A stretch of DNA of 64,000 nt from JAGXLC01 sp041686375 (GTDB lineage: Bacteria > Bacteroidota > Bacteroidia > Bacteroidales > UBA12077): the NCBI GenBank assembly GCA_041686375.1, contig JAWLEB010000009.1:19986-83985 (forward strand), read 5' to 3'. The notes beneath the pieces were generated by a model. The model did not search any database, had not been told where the DNA came from, and saw nothing but the letters and a program-made list of their open reading frames with translations. The number at the start of each line of letters is the position of its first letter. The stretch's first letter is position 1. A program made the translations under genes and the position numbers. Positions 34,357-42,102 of this stretch are shown piece by piece.

Positions 34357-35541
34357 TTAAAGATATTTCAGTGATACCTCTTTTAAAAATTTATTTTCCA
34401 GTGTTTGTGCAATTCTTTTGACTACCGTTCTTCGTATTTCAAGCTCTACAGGTAGGTTGGGATCCTGGTGTGCTTCGTTAATGCGTGTTCCGATAATAAA
34501 ATGAATTTCATCACTTTCAACAAGTTGCTTGACAATTTGGTCGGCAGGCCCCTTTTTAAGTGGATAGTTGCTGTTGTATTCATTAAGCATTTCAGCTACT
34601 TTGCTAAGTGTTAATATTCCTTCAGTAACTAAATCAATATTATGCATGTAAGATACAGGAGGCAGGTCAGGATCTTCAAATTCAAAGCTATCTTCTATTT
34701 CCAGGTTGAGTTCACGGGCAATAATATCTGCAGTTGTTGCTCCCGAAATAATTTTTCTGCCTTCAAAATTTTTTACTTTTCGTGCTAGCTCTTTATCTTT
34801 TTCATTTTCAAAAGGAGGACCGCTGCACAATAAAAGTTTTCTCGGTTCTCTGAAATATATAACCCCGCAGCTACTATCATCCTTGGCAAAATAACCATCA
34901 TTTTTGTATGCAACGTTAATTGCTTTATGTGCGAGTTTAGAAGCGGATAAATCAGGGTTGTTTTTGACCAGCCTTTTTACGAAATCCTGGAAGTTTTCCT
35001 GCCCCCAACCGAAAGGATATTTGTCTGTTCCTAATCCTGACTGGATTATGCCGTCTGAGGAAAAGATAATGCGATCTTCTTTTTGGGGTTTTATATGGCA
35101 GGTTTTGAGTTTTTTTCCCTTATGTCTGTCGCTTTGAAGCGTGATACTTTTCCATTCCGGGCGAAAGATTTTTTCGCCTCTTAAGATAATTGTTTGTGGA
35201 TTGTCATACTCCAGAATTGTTGTATCGCCATTATAATCAACGTCTATGATTGTGAAAGTCGCATAGCTTATTCTTCTTTTATTGTCTTCCGGCAGTGTGT
35301 TCATAATGATTTCGGCAATCGTCTGAACGTCCTTGTGTTCTTTGGTAAAGTTTATGGCCATTGTGGCAGTTAAGGTAGCAAGAACGTTTGCCTTTACACC
35401 ATGGCCTAAACCATCGGAAAGAACCAGTATCAACCTGTTTTCTTCCTTAATTTTCTCCGAAAGAAAAACATCACCGCAAATGCGTTCTTCTTCATGGCTT
35501 TTTTGTTTTATGCCGACTTCTATATGAAAATCCTGATTCAT
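34357..35541 (-). CDS. SpoIIE/PP2C-type serine phosphatase of the hydrogenase-sensor operon
   Basis: A 394-residue protein. The N-terminal 230 residues form a SpoIIE-type PP2C domain: LVLSDGLGHGVKAN (metal Asp and Gly), DRIIFSSDGI and a terminal DDSSCGVIYF. The C-terminal 160 residues are a separate helical domain (RKLLLCSGPPFENEKD, GATTADIIAREL) of unknown role, often found in phosphatases beside HydS-type genes. Its start overlaps the PAS-hydrogenase gene by 4 bases (35538-35541), so they are translationally coupled. It probably dephosphorylates a protein in response to the sensor. The stop abuts a PEBP remnant, so the true 3' end may have been altered. Confidence 0.85.
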   Translation of the reverse strand: MNQDFHIEVGIKQKSHEEERICGDVFLSEKIKEENRLILVLSDGLGHGVKANVLATLTATMAINFTKEHKDVQTIAEIIMNTLPEDNKRRISYATFTIIDVDYNGDTTILEYDNPQTIILRGEKIFRPEWKSITLQSDRHKGKKLKTCHIKPQKEDRIIFSSDGIIQSGLGTDKYPFGWGQENFQDFVKRLVKNNPDLSASKLAHKAINVAYKNDGYFAKDDSSCGVIYFREPRKLLLCSGPPFENEKDKELARKVKNFEGRKIISGATTADIIARELNLEIEDSFEFEDPDLPPVSYMHNIDLVTEGILTLSKVAEMLNEYNSNYPLKKGPADQIVKQLVESDEIHFIIGTRINEAHQDPNLPVELEIRRTVVKRIAQTLENKFLKEVSLKYL

Positions 35542-37400
35542 TTTTTCTTTTTCTTATCGGATTGATAAAATTCTATGATTGAATTGAGCATTTGTTCGGT
35601 TTCAGAAGCCCCTTCACCCAGCAGATAGCCTATTTTTTGAACCATCTCAAGATTTTTATCAATGGCTTCAGTCACCCTTTTGATAACCTGCTCTTTTCTG
35701 ATTTCAGGGGAATACATATCTCTGAATACAGCACCAACAATCTTTCCTTTTCGGATTGTAAAAATTGACAGATTTAATAATTTGTCCTCAAAATGTATAT
35801 CTCTATTGACAATGTTTTGGTGATTTTTTAATACATGTGAAAAGAGGTTGTAAACGTTATGTGGCAGGAGCGTTTTCAAATCTGCGCCAACCAGCCCGGG
35901 GATAACTTCATTGATTGATTCGGCTTCTTCTCCGAGATATTCTATAAAAGTCTCATTGGACTGGATGATTTTCATTTCTTTGTCGATGATAACCACAGCA
36001 GAAGGAAGTTTTTGCAGCATTGCATTGATGGTTTCCGAAGCTTCCTTGGCAGTTTGTTTCTCTTTCCTGGCCTTTTGTTCTGATTCCTTAAGTTTTGTTT
36101 GCGTTTGAGAGAGCTTCTCATTTGTTGTTCGCAGTGCTTTAATGTATTCATGACGATTGCGCAGCGTATAACTCAGGCACATCTCAGTTTTTGCAAGTCC
36201 TTTGGAAACGGCAATTGCAAAATCCCGGCACGATGGATATCCGCATGCTCTGCATCCACTATTGACATCTGAGTTTTCTTTGCCTATGGCCTTTAGAACT
36301 TCCTGTATTTTTTCTTCTGAAGGAGTCTCAATGCGTTGATCGTTTTCATGGAAATCCCGGGTAAAATCCATTTCCATGTATCTTTCTATTTCTTCTTTCC
36401 ATTGATCATAATTAAAATTTTTCAGTCGCTTATTGACATAATCGATTACCCTTGAACGACGCAGGAATTTTTTTCCGCCCGGAGATGTACCCGGACCCAT
36501 TATGCAGCCCTCGCAGTAGAATAGATTAAAGTGTCGCTTAATCTGCACTATGTTTTGATCAAATTGCCTGGCTGCATTTAACATGCTTTTTTTCCCTTCG
36601 GCTGTAGTAACCGTTCCTTGAAGTAAACTTTCACTAATGTCTGCTGCTTGCAGAATTCCATTGCTTATTGGGAACAGAGACCCTTTATAGCCAATGGGAG
36701 AGTCAAAGTCAGAATACTCCAGTCTGCTCTCCTGAATATTGAATTCCCTGAACAGCTCTCTGAGTTCAACAAAGGTCAGTACGGAGTCAATTTTCCGGTT
36801 ACCATCATATAAGTTTGCTTCGTCCTTTGAATCCAAACACGGACCAATATATACCACATGGATATTTTCGCCATATAGTTTTCTTACCACCATTGCAGTG
36901 GCTACCATGGGAGACACCAGTGGAGCAAGATTATTAACCAGATCAGGATGGAATTTTTCTATGAAGGCAACAACAGCAGGACAATTAGAAGTGATATAAT
37001 ATTTGCCCCTGAAAGACTCAAAGAGTTCTTTATACTTTAAGGCTACCAGATCGGCTCCGAAAGATACTTCATTTACCTTGTCAAATCCCAGTTGCTTGAT
37101 CATCTGGACGAATTTCCGGTAGTCTGTAATATCATCAAACTCACCGGAGATACTTGGAGCTACTATGGCTACTTTTTGCTTGTCCGAGCTCAGGAGTTTT
37201 TTTGTTTCTTCTTTAGAATTTTTATAAACAATGGCATTTTCCGGGCATGCACGTATGCAGCTTCCGCATGCAATGCATCGTTCCGGGATTATTCTTGCAT
37301 AATCTTTGTTAACCTTAACTTCTATGGCATTAACGGGGCATTCTCTGACACAGGAATAGCTAAGGTTGCATCTTTCTTTAATGATTTGGACTAGTGACAT
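35538..37400 (-). CDS. hydS: HydS-type sensory [FeFe]-hydrogenase with PAS domain
   Basis: A 620-residue cytoplasmic protein: two N-terminal ferredoxin clusters, an H-cluster domain (about 75-330), a Fes-type [4Fe-4S] motif (GCRACGYPSC then MC, 383-408), a coiled coil (about 420-458) and a PAS domain (about 460-560). H-cluster ligands are kept in altered signatures: TSNCPAV (C140, with Asn for the proton-relay Cys), GPCLDSKDE (C188, Ser for the conserved Lys) and FYCEGCIMGPG (C296, C299, spacing CX2C in place of CX3C). The first ferredoxin motif has Ser in place of its second Cys (CNLSYSCVRECP). Such changes characterise putative H2-sensing hydrogenases, not high-turnover enzymes. It is coupled to a SpoIIE phosphatase. 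Confidence 0.88.
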   Translation of the reverse strand: MSLVQIIKERCNLSYSCVRECPVNAIEVKVNKDYARIIPERCIACGSCIRACPENAIVYKNSKEETKKLLSSDKQKVAIVAPSISGEFDDITDYRKFVQMIKQLGFDKVNEVSFGADLVALKYKELFESFRGKYYITSNCPAVVAFIEKFHPDLVNNLAPLVSPMVATAMVVRKLYGENIHVVYIGPCLDSKDEANLYDGNRKIDSVLTFVELRELFREFNIQESRLEYSDFDSPIGYKGSLFPISNGILQAADISESLLQGTVTTAEGKKSMLNAARQFDQNIVQIKRHFNLFYCEGCIMGPGTSPGGKKFLRRSRVIDYVNKRLKNFNYDQWKEEIERYMEMDFTRDFHENDQRIETPSEEKIQEVLKAIGKENSDVNSGCRACGYPSCRDFAIAVSKGLAKTEMCLSYTLRNRHEYIKALRTTNEKLSQTQTKLKESEQKARKEKQTAKEASETINAMLQKLPSAVVIIDKEMKIIQSNETFIEYLGEEAESINEVIPGLVGADLKTLLPHNVYNLFSHVLKNHQNIVNRDIHFEDKLLNLSIFTIRKGKIVGAVFRDMYSPEIRKEQVIKRVTEAIDKNLEMVQKIGYLLGEGASETEQMLNSIIEFYQSDKKKKK

Positions 37401-37426
37401 ATATCTTATTGTTAATATCTTCTTTT

Positions 37427-37696
37427 TTAGAGGTATTTATGGAAAATTTCGTCCAGGATATTTATAAGCCTGTCGGAATTTACTTCTGTGTATATTTTGT
37501 TTTCAAATTTAATAACGGGGCCTTCATTGCATTTATTGACGCAGTGCGTACCGCAAAAGTGCACTTTATCTTCCAACTGATGCTCTTTTATGTAATTTTT
37601 TATAACCTGGACAGCTTCCTTGTTGCCTCTGGAAAAGCAAGCGCTCCCTAAACAAATTATAAGTTCCTTTTTATGGATTTTGTTTCTCTCTGACAT
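37427..37696 (-). CDS. Thioredoxin-like [2Fe-2S] ferredoxin
   Basis: An 89-residue stand-alone domain with the NuoE-type ligand set: CLGSAC (CX4C) and CGTHCVNKC, in which one pair gives CX3C. It is followed by EGPVIKFENKIYTEVN, as in the N terminus of HydB. It is first in the minus-strand sensor operon, 26 bases before the HydS gene, and may pass electrons to or from the sensor. It could also replace the decayed N-terminal domain of HydB2 encoded on the other side of the promoter region. Confidence 0.8.
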   Translation of the reverse strand: MSERNKIHKKELIICLGSACFSRGNKEAVQVIKNYIKEHQLEDKVHFCGTHCVNKCNEGPVIKFENKIYTEVNSDRLINILDEIFHKYL

Positions 37697-37721
37697 AGGT
37701 TGAAAATCTAAATGAATAAAA

Positions 37722-37840
37722 TTAGGAAACTGTTTTGATTTTGTCCTGCTTTAACAAATTAGTTTTATTTATAGCCCCCTGTGGTAAAGCCTAATTATCT
37801 GTTCGATTTCTAAAAATTTGGTAAAGCAAAATTTCTAAAA
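37722..37840. repeat. MITE-like repeat R1, copy a
   Basis: Begins with TTAGGAAACTGTTTTGATTT and continues through GTGGTAAAGCCTAATTATC, nearly identical to 62963-63076 but lacking the internal GC-rich hairpin arm. Its end (AATTTGGTAAAGCAAAATTT) matches copy b. The right inverted terminus is missing. It lies in the divergent control region of the sensor operons. Confidence 0.75.
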
Positions 37841-37880
37841 TAATAGTTTTTATAAAACTAAACAATAATTTATTATTTTT

Positions 37881-37900
37881 ATTGTTATAAAATTAACAAT
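37881..37900. promoter_or_regulatory. Rex-type operator upstream of the second hydrogenase operon
   Basis: The 20-base sequence contains TTGTTAT-AAAA-TTAACAA, matching the Rex consensus TTGTTAANNNNTTAACAA at 13 of 14 defined positions. It abuts the -33 box at 37902 and lies in the region shared by the two divergent sensor operons. Confidence 0.75.
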
Positions 37901-37901
37901 G

Positions 37902-37934
37902 TTTGCAAAATAACAATATATTTTTGTAATTTTG
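37902..37934 (+). promoter_or_regulatory. Promoter of the second hydrogenase operon
   Basis: TTTG (37902-37905), a 21-base spacer and TAATTTTG (37927-37934) match the Bacteroidota -33/-7 consensus and spacing. The ATG at 37952 is 17 bases after the -7 box. The Rex-type operator is directly upstream. Confidence 0.65.
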
Positions 37935-37951
37935 TACGATTAATATTATTT

Positions 37952-38413
37952 ATGAAAACAATTGCGAAAATAATAGAAAATTATCCATTTGCCCGGAGGG
38001 AAAACTTAATTCCTATACTTCAGGATATACAGGATGAATACGGATACCTGACGGAAGATGCTATTAAAGAACTTGGAAAATTCCTTGATGTTCCGACAAG
38101 TAAAATATACAGCCTGGCAACATTTTACAGTAAGTTCAGATTTCATCCGGCAGGGACATATCATTTGAAATTATGCCGCGGCATCTCATGCCATTTAAAG
38201 GGTTCTACAAATATTTTGAACGCTATAGAGCAGAAGTTGGGCATTCAAGATGGTGAATCAACACCTGATGGGCTCTTTAGTCTTGAAGTTGTTGCATGCA
38301 TGGGGGCATGTGCATTTGGACCTGTTTTGAAAATTAATGAGTACTATTATACTGAAATGGATGAAGATCGCCTCGATGAAATTATTGAATATTATAAAGA
38401 ATACGAAGAGTAA
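37952..38413 (+). CDS. Second NuoE-like subunit (HydC2)
   Basis: A 153-residue HydC/NuoE-type protein with an N-terminal helical domain and a complete [2Fe-2S] ligand set: C75, C80 (CRGISC) and C116, C120 (CMGAC). It is the first gene of the plus-strand operon, 6 bases before the NuoF-like gene. It is a distant paralogue of HydC at 24657. Unlike its two larger partners it shows no lost cofactor residue. Confidence 0.85.
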   Translation: MKTIAKIIENYPFARRENLIPILQDIQDEYGYLTEDAIKELGKFLDVPTSKIYSLATFYSKFRFHPAGTYHLKLCRGISCHLKGSTNILNAIEQKLGIQDGESTPDGLFSLEVVACMGACAFGPVLKINEYYYTEMDEDRLDEIIEYYKEYEE

Positions 38414-38419
38414 AAATTT

Positions 38420-40366
38420 ATGGAAACAGTAGGTCCTTCAACATATAAAGATGTATTGATTAATGAAATCTTAGGTCAACCACAGGAAAAGATTAATCAA
38501 TATCAAAATATTCTTGAAAAAATTTTACGGAACAAAATTGATAGAACCTGTATTTCATTAACTTATACATCTTCCAGTATCATTGCCGGAGCAAAGGAGT
38601 CTTTTAAGACTATTGATACCTATCTTGAAGAAAGGGACATGGATGTGGATCTTTTTAAAGTTGGTTCAACCGGTTTATGTGCATTAGAACCATTTATGGA
38701 GGTTCAGTTACCGGGTAAAGCCAAAATTCTCTTTTCCAGGGTTACCGCTGATAAAGTTAATCATATTCTGGATGCTGTTTTTAATAGCTATTTGCCAGAA
38801 GAAAATGTGTTTGGGCAATATGAAAATAAATTGCATGAACCTTGGGAAAATGTGCCGTACGTCCATGAGCATCCGTTTTTTGCAGGACAAAAACGATATA
38901 TTCTTAAAAACTGCGGAATAATAAATCCTGAGTCGATTAATGAATATATTGCCGGGGGTGGTTATCAAAATTTTATGAAGACTATCCGAAATTATACGCC
39001 AGAAGAAATATGTGATTTGATAACCAATGCTGAACTAAGAGGCAGAGGAGGAGAAGGATATCCAACCGGGAAGAAATGGAAAAATACTTTGAATACATCC
39101 GGAGAACAGCGTTATCTTATTTGTAATGCCGGTGAAAGCGATCCCGGTGCATTCATGGAACGTACAATAATGGAAAGTGATCCGCATAATGTTATAGAAT
39201 CGGTTGCTATTGCTTCATATGCTGTTGGTGCTCAAAAGGCAATTGTGTATCTGGAGTCGGAATATGATTTGGCCTATAAGAGATTGAGCAAAGCGATAGA
39301 ACTTGCTAAATCATGTGGAATACTGGGACATGATATTTTCAATAGCGGATTTAGTTTAAATATAAGTATTTTCAGGGGAGCTGGCGCTTATGTTTGTGGT
39401 GAGGAAACGGCCTTAATTGCCAGTATGGAGGGGAAGCGGGGGATGCCAAGAACCAAACCGCCTTATCCTTCTCAAAAGGGTTTTACAGGCCAACCGACTG
39501 CATTAAATAATCTGGAAACATTATTAAATGTTCTTGTTGTTCTGAAGAATGGACCGGATAGGTACAAAGAGACAGGTACAGAAAACAGCAGGGGAACTAA
39601 AATCTTTTCATTATCAGGAAATATTGAGCGCACGGGTATGATTGAAATACCTATGGGAAAGCCGATACGTGACATTATCTATAAAATTGGTGGTGGTTTA
39701 CCGGATTATAGTGAGTTGAAAGGGGTCCTTGCAGGAGGTCCGGCAGGAGGAATTATAAAATACGAACATCTTGATACCCAGATTGATTATAAGAGTATAA
39801 GAGAGCTTGGATGTTCTCTGGGTTCAGGGGGATTGGTGGTGCTGGATCAAAACAATTGCATTATTGATACAGTAAAATATTATATGAGCTACCTGGAACA
39901 GGAGAGCTGTGGTAAATGTATTCCCTGCCGGGAAGGAACAGCACGGATGCATGAGATTCTGGAAAACATTTCAAAAAAGCCACAGGATGAGAATGGTCAT
40001 ACTACCCTTCAGCGTTTTAAAGGCGTCATGCATCTCGAAAAGCTTGCGGAGGTTATCAGGGATACATCATTATGCGGTCTCGGGCAAAGAGCTGCAAATC
40101 CGGTTCTATCCACATTGCGCTGGTTCAGGGATGAATATGAAGAGCATATATTTGACAGAAATTGTCAAGCTGGCATTTGTCGGGATTTAAGAACATATTA
40201 CATCGATGTGGATAAATGTACCGGCTGTGCTATTTGTGCCAAGAAATGCCCGACAGGGGCAATATTTGGAACATTGAAAAAGGCTCATTTCATTGTACAG
40301 GAAAAGTGTATTGGCTGTGGTGAATGTTATGAGGTATGCAAGTTTAATGCTATTATCACTCAATAA
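38420..40366 (+). CDS. Second NuoF-like subunit (HydB2) with altered flavin/NAD and [2Fe-2S] sites
   Basis: A 648-residue HydB/NuoF paralogue. The N-terminal thioredoxin-like domain keeps one of four cluster Cys (C87 in GSTGLCALEP); the CX4C pair is replaced by Thr/Ser (TYTSSSIIAG). The FMN/NAD loop, normally NADEG(D/E)PG, reads NAGESDPG, losing the flavin-contacting Asp, and the glycine loop reads RGRGGEGYPTG. The N3-type motif ESCGKCIPC with TSLCGLG, and two C-terminal ferredoxin motifs (CTGCAICAKKCP, CIGCGECYEVCK) are intact. It may have changed nucleotide use or act as an electron conduit. It lies between HydC2 and HydA2. Confidence 0.87.
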   Translation: METVGPSTYKDVLINEILGQPQEKINQYQNILEKILRNKIDRTCISLTYTSSSIIAGAKESFKTIDTYLEERDMDVDLFKVGSTGLCALEPFMEVQLPGKAKILFSRVTADKVNHILDAVFNSYLPEENVFGQYENKLHEPWENVPYVHEHPFFAGQKRYILKNCGIINPESINEYIAGGGYQNFMKTIRNYTPEEICDLITNAELRGRGGEGYPTGKKWKNTLNTSGEQRYLICNAGESDPGAFMERTIMESDPHNVIESVAIASYAVGAQKAIVYLESEYDLAYKRLSKAIELAKSCGILGHDIFNSGFSLNISIFRGAGAYVCGEETALIASMEGKRGMPRTKPPYPSQKGFTGQPTALNNLETLLNVLVVLKNGPDRYKETGTENSRGTKIFSLSGNIERTGMIEIPMGKPIRDIIYKIGGGLPDYSELKGVLAGGPAGGIIKYEHLDTQIDYKSIRELGCSLGSGGLVVLDQNNCIIDTVKYYMSYLEQESCGKCIPCREGTARMHEILENISKKPQDENGHTTLQRFKGVMHLEKLAEVIRDTSLCGLGQRAANPVLSTLRWFRDEYEEHIFDRNCQAGICRDLRTYYIDVDKCTGCAICAKKCPTGAIFGTLKKAHFIVQEKCIGCGECYEVCKFNAIITQ

Positions 40367-40377
40367 AAAAGCTGAGA

Positions 40378-42102
40378 ATGTACATTGATATAGAAGTAAA
40401 TAATAAAACAATTCATGCAAAAAAGGGAGATACCATCTTAGAGGCATTACGGGAAAACGGCATCTACGTTCCTACCCTTTGTAACTTAAGCGAATTTTCA
40501 CCGACTGGGGCATGCCGGTTATGTGTTGTTGAGGTTGAGGGGAAAGAGCGACTTGTTACAGCCTGCAGTTATCCCATTGAGGAGTGGTTAAGAATTAGAA
40601 CGCATTCTCCACGGGTGATAGAAGCAAGAAGAATGATTGTGGAACTATTGCTGTCTAATCATCCTGAGGATTGTCTCTATTGTGAAAGAAACAATAAGTG
40701 CGAACTGCAGAAACTTGCACAGGAATTGAATTTGCGCGAAAGACGAATTACCGGAAAGAAAAATAGGGGCAAACTTGACCTTTCCAGTCCCGGTTTGGTG
40801 TATGAGCCTGCCAAGTGTGTCCTTTGTGGCCGATGTGTCAGAGTATGTGAGGGAAAAGAACGCGTATCAACACTTGAATTTACCGGAAAGGGGAATTTTA
40901 CTTCCATTTCAACTACCATGAAGAAGGATTTGAATTTTTCCAATTGCTTACATTGTGGACAATGCATACTTGTTTGTCCCACAGGAGCTTTGCAGGAAAA
41001 ATCCTATTTTGAACCTATACAGGAGGCACTTTCTAAAGAAAATGTTACTGTGGTTGCCCAATATAGTCCGTCAGTTGCTGTATCTCTTGCTGATGGATTT
41101 AATATGCGCTCGGGAAAAGATATGTCTGGGTTAATAAATAGTGCATTACGAAAAATAGGATTTGATAAAATTTTTGACAATAGTTTTGGAACTGATGTTT
41201 ATCTCATTGAAGAGGCTGCAGAATTAGCTAACAGAATGGATAAAGAAGAAAACTTACCTATGCTGAGCAGCTCTTGTCCTGCCTGGATAAAATACATGGA
41301 ACAAGCGCATCCTGATCTTTTATCGTTCATTTCCACGGTTAAATCACCTGAGCAGTTAACCGGATCACTCATAAAGCAATATTGCCTTGATAGTGAAGAT
41401 AGAGCGAATAATGATATTTTTACAGTTGCTATAGTCCCGTGTCCGGCTAAAAAATTTGAGGCGCAGCGGGAGGAAATGACAAATAAAGGAATTTCCGATA
41501 TTGATGCCGTGATGACTACCCACGAATTAGCCAGATTAATACAGCTTTATGGAATTGATATTGAGAATATTGATCCGGAAGAATCGGATAAGCCTTTTAA
41601 TATCAGTAGTTCTTCTGCTAAGTTACCGGCAGCAATAGGGGGAACTTCCGAAGCGCTTTTAAGAACCATCAATTATAATCTGACGAACAAAGATCTATCT
41701 TCGGCTAAAATTTCAAAGCTACGGGGGAGTAAAGAGATGAAACAAACAAAATTAATTATAGAAGATAGAACAATAAATGTGATTTCTGTCAGTCCTATTG
41801 CCAATATTGAGAAACTAGTGGACGAGATACGAAAAAATGACTCAGAGTATCAATATATTGAAGTTATGGCTTGTCCGGGTGGCTGTGTGAATGGAGGCGG
41901 ACAGCCTGTTCTAAAAAACATTAAGAATCTACGCGACAGAATTAAAGCCGTGCAGAATATTGATGAGAAAAGTTCTCAGCGTTTTGCACACAGAAATACA
42001 GGTGCCTGGCGTTTTATTGAAGAAAAATTTGAAAAACCTTATAGCGAAACAGCATTAAAAATATTGCATACCCACTATTCAAAAAGGGATGTGTTATTGT
42101 GA
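40378..42102 (+). CDS. Second [FeFe]-hydrogenase catalytic subunit (HydA2) with Cys-to-Ser proton relay
   Basis: A 574-residue group A-like HydA. The N-terminal [2Fe-2S] ligands (C35, C46, C49, C63), the His-cluster motif (HPEDCLYCERNNKC) and two ferredoxin clusters (CVLCGRCVRVC, CLHCGQCILVCP) are intact. The H-cluster ligands are C300, C355, C499 and C503, but signature L1 reads SSSCPAW: Ser299 replaces the proton-relay Cys of TSCCP. L2 has Val for Met (VPCPAKKFE). The loop near the H-cluster is about four residues shorter (AAIGGTSEALLRT against GVIFGTTGGVIEAATRT in HydA1). L3 is canonical (MACPGGCVNGGGQP). Catalysis is probably slow or biased, which would suit sensing. Its stop overlaps the start of the hydrogenase-kinase gene. 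Confidence 0.9.
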   Translation: MYIDIEVNNKTIHAKKGDTILEALRENGIYVPTLCNLSEFSPTGACRLCVVEVEGKERLVTACSYPIEEWLRIRTHSPRVIEARRMIVELLLSNHPEDCLYCERNNKCELQKLAQELNLRERRITGKKNRGKLDLSSPGLVYEPAKCVLCGRCVRVCEGKERVSTLEFTGKGNFTSISTTMKKDLNFSNCLHCGQCILVCPTGALQEKSYFEPIQEALSKENVTVVAQYSPSVAVSLADGFNMRSGKDMSGLINSALRKIGFDKIFDNSFGTDVYLIEEAAELANRMDKEENLPMLSSSCPAWIKYMEQAHPDLLSFISTVKSPEQLTGSLIKQYCLDSEDRANNDIFTVAIVPCPAKKFEAQREEMTNKGISDIDAVMTTHELARLIQLYGIDIENIDPEESDKPFNISSSSAKLPAAIGGTSEALLRTINYNLTNKDLSSAKISKLRGSKEMKQTKLIIEDRTINVISVSPIANIEKLVDEIRKNDSEYQYIEVMACPGGCVNGGGQPVLKNIKNLRDRIKAVQNIDEKSSQRFAHRNTGAWRFIEEKFEKPYSETALKILHTHYSKRDVLL

